A DNA stretch of 64,000 nucleotides from Alistipes sp. (GTDB lineage: Bacteria; Bacteroidota; Bacteroidia; Bacteroidales; Rikenellaceae): NCBI GenBank assembly GCA_017937125.1, contig JAGBEH010000007.1:1-64000 (forward strand). The letters run 5' to 3'. The translations under genes were made by a program, and so were the position numbers. Of this stretch, positions 25,408-35,744 are shown piece by piece. How positions within the stretch are numbered: position 1 is the first letter of the stretch; each line of letters opens with the position of its first letter. The notes under the pieces were generated by a model, which was given only the letters and a program-made list of their open reading frames with translations, did not search any database and had not been told where the DNA came from.

Positions 25408-25983
25408 CTACGATAATTTCAGATCGTCGCGTTGAGTGTACCCGAAATGGCGTCTGTACTCTACGACGGAATTCTGGAGATGTTTTTCGACCGCCCGCGT
25501 GGATATGCCGAGCTTGTCGGCGATCTCCTTGTGAGTCATACCCTCTATGCGGCTCATGTGGAAGATCTGGCGCGTGCGCTCGGGCAGCTTCGACGAGTAG
25601 GCCAGTATGTCGTATATGTCCGTAGTTCCGTCGGCGCCGCATTCCGATGTGCGGTCGGCGATATCGGCGGCCGCCAGCGTCTCCCAGGCCGAGGCGGCTA
25701 TGGAGTCGAGACTTACGGAGTCGTTTTCGGCAGAGTGCCGCATCTTCAGGTTGAGGCACGCATTGCGTACCGCCCGATATATGTATGCCGCTGCCTTGCT
25801 CTCGGGAATGGGTGTGCGCTTGTCGAGAAAACGGCATAATGCGTCGTGGAAGATGTCTTCGGCCCTATCCGAAAATCTCCCCCCCCCGAGTATTCCGCGT
25901 ATGTAGGCGGTTACGCGAGGGTACAGCTTGAGTACCAACTCGCGCACGGCATCATCGGAATATGTGAACAGTCGCTCGCTCAT
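25408..25983 (-). CDS. ECF-type RNA polymerase sigma factor
   Basis: 191 residues. Region 2 lies in the first 85 residues (AEDIFHDALCRFLDKR), and region 4 near 125-180 (LPERTRQIFHMSRIEGMTHKEIADKLGISTRAVEKHL), with a DNA-binding helix-turn-helix. It is divergent from fecR and the SusCD locus, the usual setting for a sigma controlled by a FecR anti-sigma. A run of nine G in the coding strand (25879-25887) encodes Gly-Gly-Gly inside region 2 and could make expression phase-variable. A consensus-like promoter lies at 26000-26030. Confidence 0.92.
   Translation of the reverse strand: MSERLFTYSDDAVRELVLKLYPRVTAYIRGILGGGRFSDRAEDIFHDALCRFLDKRTPIPESKAAAYIYRAVRNACLNLKMRHSAENDSVSLDSIAASAWETLAAADIADRTSECGADGTTDIYDILAYSSKLPERTRQIFHMSRIEGMTHKEIADKLGISTRAVEKHLQNSVVEYRRHFGYTQRDDLKLS
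25879..25887 (-). repeat. G9 homopolymer inside the sigma factor gene
   Basis: Nine consecutive G on the coding strand, in frame as three glycine codons (ILGGGRF). Gain or loss of one base would frameshift the sigma factor within its first third. Confidence 0.85.
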
Positions 25984-25999
25984 AATCGGAATCGGATGA

Positions 26000-26030
26000 C
26001 AAAGATATTATTTTTAGGAACCATTTACAA
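26000..26030 (-). promoter_or_regulatory. Promoter of the ECF sigma gene
   Basis: TATCTTTG on the minus strand (26000-26007) is a perfect TAnnTTTG, with TTG at 26028-26030, 20 bp upstream. It lies 17 bases before the sigma ATG. No equally good plus-strand promoter for fecR is seen in the 185-base divergent gap, which fits fecR being read by the alternative sigma. Confidence 0.65.
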
Positions 26031-26168
26031 GTCCGTATTTGCCTTATTCCTCCGATCTCGGGATAATAACGTAAAAAAATCGAAAACAAGTGTTCGGGTT
26101 TGTGAAAAAATGTGTTTTAATAAGTAGAGAGAAAAATGTGGAATCGGTAATGGAAAATCTTTTTTCTG

Positions 26169-27239
26169 ATGACTGAAACGGACAAAGATATTGATTTACT
26201 TATAAGTAAGTATGCAGACGGAACATTGACGCCGGTCGAGGCGATCGGTTTGGCCGAATGGGTCGAGCGGTCGCGGCAGAATGCCGTGCGTTTCCGTCGT
26301 ACGCTGCGGGCGATAGAGGATAAGGGTACGACGACGTCCGATGCCGTGTCGTTCTGGCAGCGTTTGTCGCAGGAGCGGCAGCCGTCGCAGAGGACTGTCG
26401 GCAGGTTCGCGGCAATGGCTGCGGCGATGAAGCGGGCGGGCGGTGCGATGTTATCGGCGGCAGCTGTCGGCGCCGTCGTATGCGTATCGGTAATCGCGGC
26501 ATATCTCTTCGCGGAATACGGAGGGGCGTCGTCGCACTCCGCGTCGTTGAAACCCGTCGCAGACGAGCGTCTCGCCGAGACGGTTTATAAGGCCCCTTGC
26601 GGCGAGAGACTGACGGTCGTGCTGCCCGACAGCACGAAGGTGGTGCTCAACTCCGAAGCGAAATTGACGCTCGACGGCAGTTTCGGCACTTCGGACCGCC
26701 GTGTGAAGTTGGACGGCGAGGCATATTTCGATGTGGCGAAGAATCCCGCCAAGCCTTTTGCGGTGGAATGCGGCGACAAGGAATACATCGTGCGCGGCAC
26801 GTCGTTCAACATCGTTTCGTATGCCACGGACCGATATTCCGTCGTGACGTTGCATACGGGGTGCCTCGAGGCTCATATTCGCGAGGATGTCATAATGCTC
26901 AACCCCGGAGACGAACTGCGTGTGGACGACTGGCTGGGGCAGATCTCCAAGCGGACGGTAAATCTGTCGGATTCGATAGAGTGGATAGAGAGCAACAGTT
27001 TGAGTTTTACGGAGTATCCGTTGAAATTGGTCGCCAACCGATTGGCGCATAAATACAATGTCAAGATAAACATACACTGCTCGATAGAGAACATACTGTA
27101 TGACGGCCGTATCGATAACGAATCGCTGGAGGAGACGTTGAGGCTGCTGACGGTGACATCTCCCGTCCCGTTGGCTGTGACGGAGTTCGACGGAGAATAC
27201 TATGTATCGAAACGCGAGACAGTTAAAAAACGGAAATGA
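26169..27239 (+). CDS. FecR-type anti-sigma factor
   Basis: 356 residues. It has a cytoplasmic N-terminal sigma-binding part (DIDLLISKYADGTLTPVEA), one membrane helix near 95-118 (AAAVGAVVCVSVIAAYLF), a periplasmic FecR domain (PCGERLTVVLPDSTKVVLNS, GEAYFDVAKNPAKPF) and a C-terminal DUF4974-like domain ending before VSKRETV. FecR proteins sense occupancy of a SusC/TonB receptor through its STN domain and release the sigma. It is followed 32 bases later by a SusC with an STN domain, so the trio is complete. Confidence 0.95.
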   Translation: MTETDKDIDLLISKYADGTLTPVEAIGLAEWVERSRQNAVRFRRTLRAIEDKGTTTSDAVSFWQRLSQERQPSQRTVGRFAAMAAAMKRAGGAMLSAAAVGAVVCVSVIAAYLFAEYGGASSHSASLKPVADERLAETVYKAPCGERLTVVLPDSTKVVLNSEAKLTLDGSFGTSDRRVKLDGEAYFDVAKNPAKPFAVECGDKEYIVRGTSFNIVSYATDRYSVVTLHTGCLEAHIREDVIMLNPGDELRVDDWLGQISKRTVNLSDSIEWIESNSLSFTEYPLKLVANRLAHKYNVKINIHCSIENILYDGRIDNESLEETLRLLTVTSPVPLAVTEFDGEYYVSKRETVKKRK

Positions 27240-27271
27240 CTTTTGAAATATATTAACCAAACCTTGAATTT

Positions 27272-30200
27272 ATGAGAAGTTTTGCAAAAAGTGTGCAACG
27301 GGGATTTGCGATATTGCTCGCTGCGGTTTGTCTCATATCCGTACAGACGGGATATGCGGCTGCACCGCAGGGCGACCGTAAGATCTCCGTTTCGGTTAAG
27401 GATATGCCGTTGCGCGAATTTCTTGCCGAAATCGAACAAAAGAGCGGCTGCTCGTTTTTCTACAGCAGCTCCGTCCTCGATAACGCGCGCAACGTGACTA
27501 TCGATGCGAAAGACCAACCGCTGAACGATGTCCTGCATCGTGTTTTCGACGGCACGGGACGTACTTTCGAGTTTGTCGGCGACAAGATCGCCATAAAGCC
27601 CGTCGCGCATCCCGAGCAGCAGGCTGCCGCCGCTGTCGATACGGGTGTGCCGACGTCCGACAAGTCGGTGAAAGTGCCCGAGAAACCGCATACGGTGACG
27701 GGTACGGTGCTCGACGAGAAAGGCGCTCCGATGGGCGGAGTCGGCGTCCTGATAGTGGGAACGTTGCAGGGTGTAGTCACCGATATTAACGGAAAGTATT
27801 CGATCAAGGCGTCGCCCAGCCAGGAACTACAGTTCAGTTTCCTCGGTTATAAGGACGAGATAGCGAAGGTCGGGTCGCGTACCGAGATCAATATCTCTAT
27901 GGTAGACAGTGCGCAGGCTTTGGAGTCGGTGGTGGTTACCGCTCTCGGTATGAAGCGCGACGAAAAGTCTCTCGGTTATGCCGCCACGAAGGTGGACAGC
28001 GAGCGCTTCTCCAATGCCGCCACCTCGTCCAACTGGCTCAGCGGCCTTTCGGGACAGGTTGCGGGTCTGGCTATCGACAAGTCCAACTCGGGCCCAGGCG
28101 GGTCTATGCGCGTTACGCTTCGCGGCGAGTCGTCGGTGGATCTGACGAACAACGGCGCGCTGTTCGTCATCGACGGCGTACCTATGTATAACACTTCGAC
28201 CGCATCCACGGCCGGCGGCGACGATTCCACCTTCGCGATCGACTACGGCGACGGTACGAGCGACGTGAACCCCGACGACATAGAGTCGGTGACGATCCTC
28301 AAGGGACCTGCCGCGACTGCGCTTTACGGTTCGAATGCCGCCAACGGCGCCATTATCATTACGACCAAGTCGGGCGAGAAGCAGGAGTCGTCGCTGAGCG
28401 TTTCGTACACCGCAAGCGTGATGTTCGAGACCGTCGCCACCTCTCCCGATCTCCAGTACGAGTACGGTCAGGGGTCCACTCCCGATTATTACTATTATTT
28501 ACGCAATGCAGATGCGAACCGCGGTTCGGGTTATCATCCCGTGCCTGCCTACTCTTCGACGGCGAGCCTCGAATCGTGGGGCCCGCGTATGGACGGATCG
28601 TTGCAGTACCAGTATTACGACGACAGACGTATGATCGGCGGATCATTGGACGAAAACGGTGATTTCCGCCGTACGGCCACGCCGTACGTAAGCCGCGGCG
28701 ACTGGTTCAAGGACTATTTCCAGACGGGCTATACGGTGACCAACACCGTGTCGCTGTCGGGACGCATAAACAAGAACAATACGTTGCGCGTGACGCTGAG
28801 CGATTACCGCAACGAGGGCATAGTCCCCAATACGGCCAACAACAAGCAGTTCATATCGTTCAAGACGAGCAGCAAGATTACCAAATGGTTCTCGGCTTCC
28901 ACATCGCTGAACTATCGCCGCCAGCATTGCGACAACATCCCCACATCGTCGGGATACGGTTCTACGGCCATAATGTACGGCTTATGGACTTATGCGCCCA
29001 ACGTCGATATGAGATGGCCGAGCCGCTATTGGCTTGAGGGACAGGAGAACATCCAGCAGGACACGTCGTTGTCGGGAGGCAAGAACAATGCCTATTTCCT
29101 TGCGAACGAGTGTATCAATACGCAGGCTCGCGACCGTGTCTACGGAAATGTCAAGTTCGATATTACGCTCTACAAAGGGCTTACGCTGATGTTGCGCGGA
29201 GGTATCGATACCAACAAGGATTTCCGTACGCAGCGTCAGGCGACCTCCACGCAGGCCAATCCCGACGGCTGGTATCGCGAGCAGAACATCTCGTCGATGC
29301 AATATACGGGAGATTTCCTCCTCAAATACGACCGCCGTCTGGGTACGGAGTTCAATATCACGGCCAATTTGGGAGGCAGCATCCTGAACCAGACCTATCG
29401 CCGTCAGGCGCAGACCGCCGACAAACTCAAGCAGGCGGGCGTATATACGCTGGCCAATTCGCTCGGCGAGATCAAGGTAGACAATTACGGCTACGAGCGC
29501 CAGACGAACTCGCTCTATGCCCTCGTCCAGTTCTCGTGGCGCAATGCGCTGTTCATCGATGTCACGGGTCGAAACGACTGGTCGAGTACCCTGCCTGCGG
29601 GCAACCGCTCCTATTTCTATCCTTCGGTTTCGGGCAGCGTCGTGCTGAACGACCTTTTGGATTTCGGAAAGACGGGCGGCCTCATCAACCTTATGAAGAT
29701 TCGCGCTTCGTGGGCGCAGGTGGGACACGATACGGCTCCTTACCGTATCGCCGACTATTTGTTGAGCACCAAGTTTCCCGGCGGTTCGACCACTCCGACC
29801 ACCAAGTCCAACAGCGACCTCAAGCCCGAGATAGTTACCTCGTGGGAGGTGGGTTTGGATTTGAGGATGTTCCGCAACCGCTTGAGTCTGGACGTGGCCT
29901 ATTATGACGGCAAGTCCAAGAACCTGATCGCCAATATGCCGCTGTCCTATTCCACGGGTGCGAGCAGCGTCTATACCAATGCGGGTACCATCCGCAACTA
30001 CGGTGTCGAGGTTACCGCTTCGGGTACGCTCATCAAGACCAAGGATGTGGACTGGCGCGTGGGCGTAAACTGGTCGATGAACCGCAACAAGGTCCTTTCG
30101 CTGGGCGAGGGCATAGACCAGTGGATCGTGGCTCGCTACTCTTCGCACGCGCTGATGACTGCCTACAAGGGCAGCTCGCTGACGTCTATGTACGGCAAGG

Positions 30201-30883
30201 GTTACAAGCGCGCTCCCGAAGGCTCGTATGTTATCCAAAGCGACGGAAGTATGAAGGACGTGTCGGGACAGATCGTTATGGACAAGCAGGGCAAGCCTCT
30301 GACGGACGAGGAACTGACATACATAGGCGATTGCAGCCCGAAATGGCGCGGCGGATTCAACACGTCGGTAGCGTGGAAGGGATTGAAGGTGTCGATAGCG
30401 TTCGACGGACAGTTCGGCGGCCACGTGTTCTCCTACACCAACTGGGTGCTGAACTATCGCGGCAAGGGTACTGCGACGCTGGCAGGCCGTGAGGGCGGTA
30501 TGGTTGCCAAGGGCGTGGTATTGCTGCCCGACGGGAACTACAAGATTAACGACTATGCTATTCCGCGCAAGGATATTTCGGAATATTACCATTCGGCTTA
30601 CAGCAACACCAATGCCGAGGCCAATTTCGTAAGCACGCAGTTCCTCAAGTTGCGTGAGGTGCGTGTGGAATACGCTCTGCCCAAGAAGGTGCTGGCCAAG
30701 ACGAAAGTCATCAAGGGGCTGACCGTGGCGGTGTTCGGCAACAATCTGGTTTGCTGGAGCAAGTTCCCCGGTTGGGATCCCGAGGGTGTGTCGATGCGCG
30801 GCAGCGCCATCGTTCCCGGTTTCGAGATCCTGCAAATGCCCTCGGGCGCCCAGTACGGCGGAAGCATAAAGATCACATTCTAA
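27272..30883 (+). CDS. susC-like: SusC/RagA-family TonB-dependent transporter with STN signalling domain
   Basis: 1203 residues. Signal peptide (about 1-29), STN domain (about 35-105, KISVSVKDMPLREFLAEIEQ), a carboxypeptidase-regulatory-like domain (about 138-215, VTGTVLDEKGAPMGGVGVLI), the TonB plug (VVVTALGMKRDEKSLGYA; ESVTILKGPAATALYGSNAA) and a beta-barrel ending in an aromatic residue (SIKITF). It imports oligosaccharide-sized ligands across the outer membrane with the SusD partner downstream. The STN domain fits signalling to FecR. Confidence 0.97.
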   Translation: MRSFAKSVQRGFAILLAAVCLISVQTGYAAAPQGDRKISVSVKDMPLREFLAEIEQKSGCSFFYSSSVLDNARNVTIDAKDQPLNDVLHRVFDGTGRTFEFVGDKIAIKPVAHPEQQAAAAVDTGVPTSDKSVKVPEKPHTVTGTVLDEKGAPMGGVGVLIVGTLQGVVTDINGKYSIKASPSQELQFSFLGYKDEIAKVGSRTEINISMVDSAQALESVVVTALGMKRDEKSLGYAATKVDSERFSNAATSSNWLSGLSGQVAGLAIDKSNSGPGGSMRVTLRGESSVDLTNNGALFVIDGVPMYNTSTASTAGGDDSTFAIDYGDGTSDVNPDDIESVTILKGPAATALYGSNAANGAIIITTKSGEKQESSLSVSYTASVMFETVATSPDLQYEYGQGSTPDYYYYLRNADANRGSGYHPVPAYSSTASLESWGPRMDGSLQYQYYDDRRMIGGSLDENGDFRRTATPYVSRGDWFKDYFQTGYTVTNTVSLSGRINKNNTLRVTLSDYRNEGIVPNTANNKQFISFKTSSKITKWFSASTSLNYRRQHCDNIPTSSGYGSTAIMYGLWTYAPNVDMRWPSRYWLEGQENIQQDTSLSGGKNNAYFLANECINTQARDRVYGNVKFDITLYKGLTLMLRGGIDTNKDFRTQRQATSTQANPDGWYREQNISSMQYTGDFLLKYDRRLGTEFNITANLGGSILNQTYRRQAQTADKLKQAGVYTLANSLGEIKVDNYGYERQTNSLYALVQFSWRNALFIDVTGRNDWSSTLPAGNRSYFYPSVSGSVVLNDLLDFGKTGGLINLMKIRASWAQVGHDTAPYRIADYLLSTKFPGGSTTPTTKSNSDLKPEIVTSWEVGLDLRMFRNRLSLDVAYYDGKSKNLIANMPLSYSTGASSVYTNAGTIRNYGVEVTASGTLIKTKDVDWRVGVNWSMNRNKVLSLGEGIDQWIVARYSSHALMTAYKGSSLTSMYGKGYKRAPEGSYVIQSDGSMKDVSGQIVMDKQGKPLTDEELTYIGDCSPKWRGGFNTSVAWKGLKVSIAFDGQFGGHVFSYTNWVLNYRGKGTATLAGREGGMVAKGVVLLPDGNYKINDYAIPRKDISEYYHSAYSNTNAEANFVSTQFLKLREVRVEYALPKKVLAKTKVIKGLTVAVFGNNLVCWSKFPGWDPEGVSMRGSAIVPGFEILQMPSGAQYGGSIKITF

Positions 30884-30896
30884 TTCGGAGGAGGAT

Positions 30897-32564
30897 ATGA
30901 ATATGAAAAAATATATTGTAAAATCGATTATGGCTGCCGTTGCGCTGACTGCGGCGGGATGTGCCAATTTCGACGAGATGAACGAAAACCCGTATGCGGT
31001 CTACGATGCCCCTGCGGAGTCGTTCGTGCAGCCTATGCTTTATAATACGGAGTACGCACTCGTGCAGCGGACGTACGACCTCGTTGCCGAACTCGTTCAG
31101 TACAGCGTGAACCGAAGCACCGAGATAACTTCGCAGATGAACTACAACTACTCCATCACCGAGTCGGTAGTGGCGTCGCTGTGGCAGAATCTCTACCTTC
31201 AGGCAGGAAATGCCGAGTATATGCTCGAAACCGCCGAAAAGGAGAGCAACCCTGCGATGAAGGGTGTGGCTATGGTTATGAAGGTGCTGATTATGTCGAA
31301 CATAGCCGACACGTACGGCAATGTTCCCTATTTCGACGCCGCTAAGATCGCGTCGCATAAGGGCGACATATCCTACACCACGACATACGACGAACAGAAC
31401 CTGATATACGCCGATATGCTGCGTCTGCTGGAGGATGCGAACCGCGCATTCGGCGAGGCGAACGAATTAGTGAGTGCGGGGACGCTCAGCACGGCCGATT
31501 TCAGCCCTCTGTGCGATTATATGTACGAAGGCGATGTCGATAAGTGGCGCCGCTTCGGCAACTCGCTCTATCTGCGGCTGCTTATGCGCGTGTCGCTGAA
31601 GGTGGAGGAAGAGGGCGGACTCATATCGCTGGGCGAAGAGTACGGCGAGATGAACGTCCGCAACAAGATAGCAGAACTTTACGACTGCTTCCTTTCGGGC
31701 AGCGGCGATTATCCTATGATGCGCGGGCGTTCCGATGCGGCTCTGGTAGGGTTCAGCAAGTACAATTCCGCGCTTTACACGCCGTTCTATTCGACAACGT
31801 CGGGTATATGGAACAGCGTGGTCGCCTGCAATACGCTTGTGGATAAGATGTACGACAAGGCTGCCGGTTTCGAGGACCCGCGTCTGAATTTCTATTTCAC
31901 CAAGCCGATGGGCGCTCCGACGCAGTGGCTTAAGAGCGACCTCGACGAGTTTATGGAGACCAACGTCTCTTCGCTGGGCAACTCGCTCGTGGGACGTTAT
32001 CCGCGCGGCATAAAGGTTACGGGCGATTATATCTCCGATTTGCAGAATGCCGACCACTATGCCCTGATGAACTACTCGGAGCTGCTCTTCATCTTCGCCG
32101 AGGCCGGGCAGCGCGGATGGCTCAACATAGCCTATCCGCAGGTCAAGCAACACTACCTGCGCGCCGTTACCGAGGCCGTGCTCGAATGGCACCCTTATGT
32201 CACCGAGTCGTCGGAGAATGTCGTCAAGTTCATCGATACGCTCTCGTCGGAGATCGATGCCGACAATGCGTTGGACAAGATTCTGACCCAAAAGTGGATT
32301 TCGCTCTTCTGGGTGGGCATCGAATCGTGGTGCGACTATCGCCGCACGGGCTATCCGTTGCTCAAGACCAACGGACCCGCTGCCGAGAACAACGGTATCC
32401 TGCCTACGCGTATGCGTTATCCTGCCGATGAGAAATACCGCAACCCGAACAGTTATGCCGATGCCGTAGGCGGATGGCTCGGCGGTTCGAACAATATGCA
32501 GACGGATGTTTGGTGGGCTTCGACGGCCGAGAGCCGTGCGATGCGGTTGAAAGGACGTCAATAA
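30897..32564 (+). CDS. susD-like: SusD/RagB-family surface lipoprotein
   Basis: 555 residues. A GGAGGAGG lies 4 bases before ATG 30897. The lipoprotein signal (MAAVALTAAGC) is followed by NFDEMNENPY, typical of the SusD-like-2 group, and TPR-type helices (SLWQNLYLQAGNAEYML; VLIMSNIADTYGNVPYFDA). It captures ligand at the cell surface as lid of the SusC barrel. It starts 13 bases after susC. SusD-like-2 proteins are often found in loci for non-plant or host-type substrates, but ligand cannot be read from sequence. Confidence 0.95.
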   Translation: MNMKKYIVKSIMAAVALTAAGCANFDEMNENPYAVYDAPAESFVQPMLYNTEYALVQRTYDLVAELVQYSVNRSTEITSQMNYNYSITESVVASLWQNLYLQAGNAEYMLETAEKESNPAMKGVAMVMKVLIMSNIADTYGNVPYFDAAKIASHKGDISYTTTYDEQNLIYADMLRLLEDANRAFGEANELVSAGTLSTADFSPLCDYMYEGDVDKWRRFGNSLYLRLLMRVSLKVEEEGGLISLGEEYGEMNVRNKIAELYDCFLSGSGDYPMMRGRSDAALVGFSKYNSALYTPFYSTTSGIWNSVVACNTLVDKMYDKAAGFEDPRLNFYFTKPMGAPTQWLKSDLDEFMETNVSSLGNSLVGRYPRGIKVTGDYISDLQNADHYALMNYSELLFIFAEAGQRGWLNIAYPQVKQHYLRAVTEAVLEWHPYVTESSENVVKFIDTLSSEIDADNALDKILTQKWISLFWVGIESWCDYRRTGYPLLKTNGPAAENNGILPTRMRYPADEKYRNPNSYADAVGGWLGGSNNMQTDVWWASTAESRAMRLKGRQ

Positions 32565-32582
32565 CAGTTAAAATTATTGGAT

Positions 32583-35500
32583 ATGAAACGATATATAACG
32601 GGAATATTCCTTTTGGCAGTCTCGCTATTCGCGGCAGGCTGTACCGATGATACGACCGCATCCGACAGCGAGCGCGAGTGGGTCGATATCTCTATCGCAT
32701 ATACTTTGGACGGAAGCGAGGTGCGCTCGCTGCCGTTCAATTCGTCGAGCCGAAGCGTCAGAATCGACGTCGAACTCAACAACCAGAATCTGTATTGGAC
32801 CGTAGAGTCCGATGCGGACTGGTGCTCGGTAGTCGAGGAGACGCACCGCGGCAACGGCGGTTTTACGATCAACATACAGGCCAACGAAGAGTTCTCCGAC
32901 CGTACTCCCGCCACGCTTACGTTCGTCGCGGGGCAGTACCGCGGCCATACAATTTCGGTTACGCAGTCGGGTAACGTCTTCATCCTGAATCAGATTTACG
33001 CCATAGGCTCGAAACTGACGGGCAGCACCGAAATCAGCGTCTCCGTTCAGGAGGGCGTTGAATGGGATGTCGTCGCGGAACCGTGGCTCAAGGCCGTAAA
33101 GGGCGATTCCGTATCGGAGAACGGTATGGTGACTACGGCTCTCAATATCGAATGGGAGGCGAACGGCTCGTCGTCCCGTTACGGTTCCGTAGGACTCATC
33201 CGTAACGGCGAGGAGGAACCCGATTCGCAGTTCAACGTTTTCCAGTTCGGCGACGAGATGCCCTACGATGACGAGAACGTGATTCTGCTGCCTTCGAAAA
33301 GCGCCGGGGCTTTCGAAATCAAGGTGCCGGCACGCAGCGTCGAGAGCGTGGTATGCCCCTCGTGGATTACCTGGACTGCGACCGATAATGCCGACAATAC
33401 GACCTCTTATATCTTCACATCCGAAGATAATCCGAGCGATACGCGCAACGTTCGCGAGTCGAATATCTCCCTGAAGATTCAGGACAAGGAGGGCGCCGTC
33501 GCTCTGCCCCTCGTGAAACAGGAGTTCTATTCGGTGCAGGGCATAACTTCGGCGAACGGCCTTAAGCTTTTCTCGCAGACCGTGAATGCGGGCGGCGATA
33601 CGAGCGATTGGGTCAAGGACGGAAAAGCCGTACTGCTCAACAATATCGATATGTCGCAGCTGACGGGCGAATGGGTTCCGATAGGTACTGCCGAGAATCC
33701 CTTTACGGGCGTATTCGACGGCCGGTACCGCAAGATTATGAATCTGACCTCTTCGAGCCCGCTGTTCGGCGTGTGCGAGGGCGCGGAGCTGAATAACATC
33801 ATCATCGACGAATCGTCGGTGTTCGTGTCGAACGAAGAATACACTTCCGATTATGTCTTGGCGCCGTTGGCGAGGTCTTTCGCCGACTGCACCGTTACGG
33901 AATGTTCGAATTATGCCGCCGTTACGATGAACGGAACCACGGGTAATTCCAATACGAATACGTATGTGAGCGGATTGGTAGGCCGCACGTATGACGGGAC
34001 TACGTTGTCCAAATGCGAGAACTACGGCCGTGTCGAGATTTCGGACAAGTGTATGACTGCATTCCAGAGCGGCAATTTCTATCTGGGCGGCATAGTCGCC
34101 TCCAACGGCGGCGTCATCGAGGAGAGCAACAATTACGGAGCCTTGTCGGATGCGGGAGCCACCCGCGACCATTATATCGGCGGTATCGTGGGACTTTCCA
34201 CGGGTGCCGTGCGTTCGTGCGTGAACGGCGGCGCGCTGTCCGTATCGGCGCATCGTACGGTGAACGGACAGCTTGACCATTGCCGCTGGATATATATGGG
34301 CGGTATTGTCGCTCGTCAGAATGCCGGCGAGGTATCGGGCTCGAAGAACGATGCTCCGCTGAAATCGACGTCGGATGTCAAGATGCAGAAGCTGGGCGGC
34401 GTGATAGGCTATATCGCGGCCGCGAACCCTGTCTTGGCCGATAATACCGATACCGAGAAGGGAACCGTTTCGGTGGACGGTACAGGCACCCAGCACGGCG
34501 GCGGTCGTGCCGTATCGATAGGCGGTCTGTACGGAGAATTGTACAATCCTTTGACTTTCGACTTCTCTAACGATAAGAGTTCTGCCGCAGGGGCGATAAC
34601 CTGTGCAAACGTGGAGCCTTCGACAGGTACGTCGAATATATTTGTCGGCGGACTCATAGGCTTGGTCACTATGCCCGATGAAACGCCGAACGATGTCGCT
34701 CCCGTGACGATTATCAAGCCGTCGTGGTCGTGCAGCATAAAATTCGTTTTCTCGAAAGTCAATACGGGAATGTTCGTATGGGGTGCCGGCGGCATACTCG
34801 GCGGCGCGAAGCGTGAAATAATCATTCGCGATGCGGTGTCGTCGGGCGACATATCCGTTGCGACCAGCAAGAGTTATAACTTGCAGGGTAAGACTGCCGG
34901 TTTGGGAGGCATAATAGGATATGCGGCCGCAGGAGCGCGGATAAGCGGTTGCAGCAATGAAACACCCGTGCAACAAATAGTGGAATGCAAGAAATCCAAT
35001 TCGTATCCCCACTATTTCGGAGGAATCGTCGGTGTCGTCGTGAGCGGCCATTCGGAAATTACGAATTGTACGAATAATGCCGTTGTGGATAACCAGCATT
35101 ACAATAATAATCCCTACAACAATGCCTGCAATGCGTCGGGCGGTATCGTAGGCGGGTATTTGTCGAGCGATGCGGATGACGGAACTCTGAAGATCGCGGA
35201 ATGCGTCAATACCGGCGCCGTCAAATCGAAGCGCGGTATGGCGGGCGGCATAATCGGCTACGGCGTGAATGCGGATATCGAGAATTGCGAGAATACCGGC
35301 AGTATGGCCAACGGCGAACGTTCGTATATCGGCGGCATAGCAGGTGTGCTGGATCGCTCTTCGGTGAAAGACAGCAAGGCCGTTTGCGCCGTGGCGGGTT
35401 CTACCGCGGGTTCGGAAAAGTACAACGCGGGCGGTATCTGCGGTTTGATCGTACGTGCGACGACGCTCTCCGATTGCTCGTATTTCGGCAATGTGTCCTA

Positions 35501-35711
35501 CACGCCGTCGGATATAGCTCCCGCTATTCAGTCCGACAACTATGCTGGCGGTATCGTCGGTTCGACCACGGACGGCTCGACCTCGATTGCGAGATGCCGT
35601 TTCGGAGGAAGAGTGCTCGATAACAACATAGATGCCTCAAATTTCTCGTCGTTCATCGTCGGCACCAAACTTGTGACTCCCGACGGATGCAGCTATTGGG
35701 ACGGTAAATAA
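32583..35711 (+). CDS. Surface lipoprotein with BACON and GLUG-type repeats
   Basis: About 1042 residues from ATG 32583 (lipobox SLFAAGC). The first 350 residues hold BACON-like beta domains (NLYWTVESDADWCSVVEE; VEWDVVAEPWLKAV; VVCPSWITWTATD). From about residue 385 there are many GLUG-type repeats with GGIVG cores (YIGGIVGLSTGAV, MGGIVARQNAG, GGIIGYGVNA), which form a right-handed beta-solenoid. No catalytic motif is visible, so it is probably a surface glycan-binding protein of the SusCD locus. It follows susD by 18 bases. Repeats are shared with the genes at 35909 and 45125. Confidence 0.85.
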   Translation: MKRYITGIFLLAVSLFAAGCTDDTTASDSEREWVDISIAYTLDGSEVRSLPFNSSSRSVRIDVELNNQNLYWTVESDADWCSVVEETHRGNGGFTINIQANEEFSDRTPATLTFVAGQYRGHTISVTQSGNVFILNQIYAIGSKLTGSTEISVSVQEGVEWDVVAEPWLKAVKGDSVSENGMVTTALNIEWEANGSSSRYGSVGLIRNGEEEPDSQFNVFQFGDEMPYDDENVILLPSKSAGAFEIKVPARSVESVVCPSWITWTATDNADNTTSYIFTSEDNPSDTRNVRESNISLKIQDKEGAVALPLVKQEFYSVQGITSANGLKLFSQTVNAGGDTSDWVKDGKAVLLNNIDMSQLTGEWVPIGTAENPFTGVFDGRYRKIMNLTSSSPLFGVCEGAELNNIIIDESSVFVSNEEYTSDYVLAPLARSFADCTVTECSNYAAVTMNGTTGNSNTNTYVSGLVGRTYDGTTLSKCENYGRVEISDKCMTAFQSGNFYLGGIVASNGGVIEESNNYGALSDAGATRDHYIGGIVGLSTGAVRSCVNGGALSVSAHRTVNGQLDHCRWIYMGGIVARQNAGEVSGSKNDAPLKSTSDVKMQKLGGVIGYIAAANPVLADNTDTEKGTVSVDGTGTQHGGGRAVSIGGLYGELYNPLTFDFSNDKSSAAGAITCANVEPSTGTSNIFVGGLIGLVTMPDETPNDVAPVTIIKPSWSCSIKFVFSKVNTGMFVWGAGGILGGAKREIIIRDAVSSGDISVATSKSYNLQGKTAGLGGIIGYAAAGARISGCSNETPVQQIVECKKSNSYPHYFGGIVGVVVSGHSEITNCTNNAVVDNQHYNNNPYNNACNASGGIVGGYLSSDADDGTLKIAECVNTGAVKSKRGMAGGIIGYGVNADIENCENTGSMANGERSYIGGIAGVLDRSSVKDSKAVCAVAGSTAGSEKYNAGGICGLIVRATTLSDCSYFGNVSYTPSDIAPAIQSDNYAGGIVGSTTDGSTSIARCRFGGRVLDNNIDASNFSSFIVGTKLVTPDGCSYWDGK

Positions 35712-35744
35712 CGGAAATGTGTATAACCTGAAAATAACAACAAA

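Noticed and set aside
28982-30967. A 661-residue frame opposite susC
   Set aside because: It is antisense to the beta-barrel of a clear SusC and has no recognisable domain.
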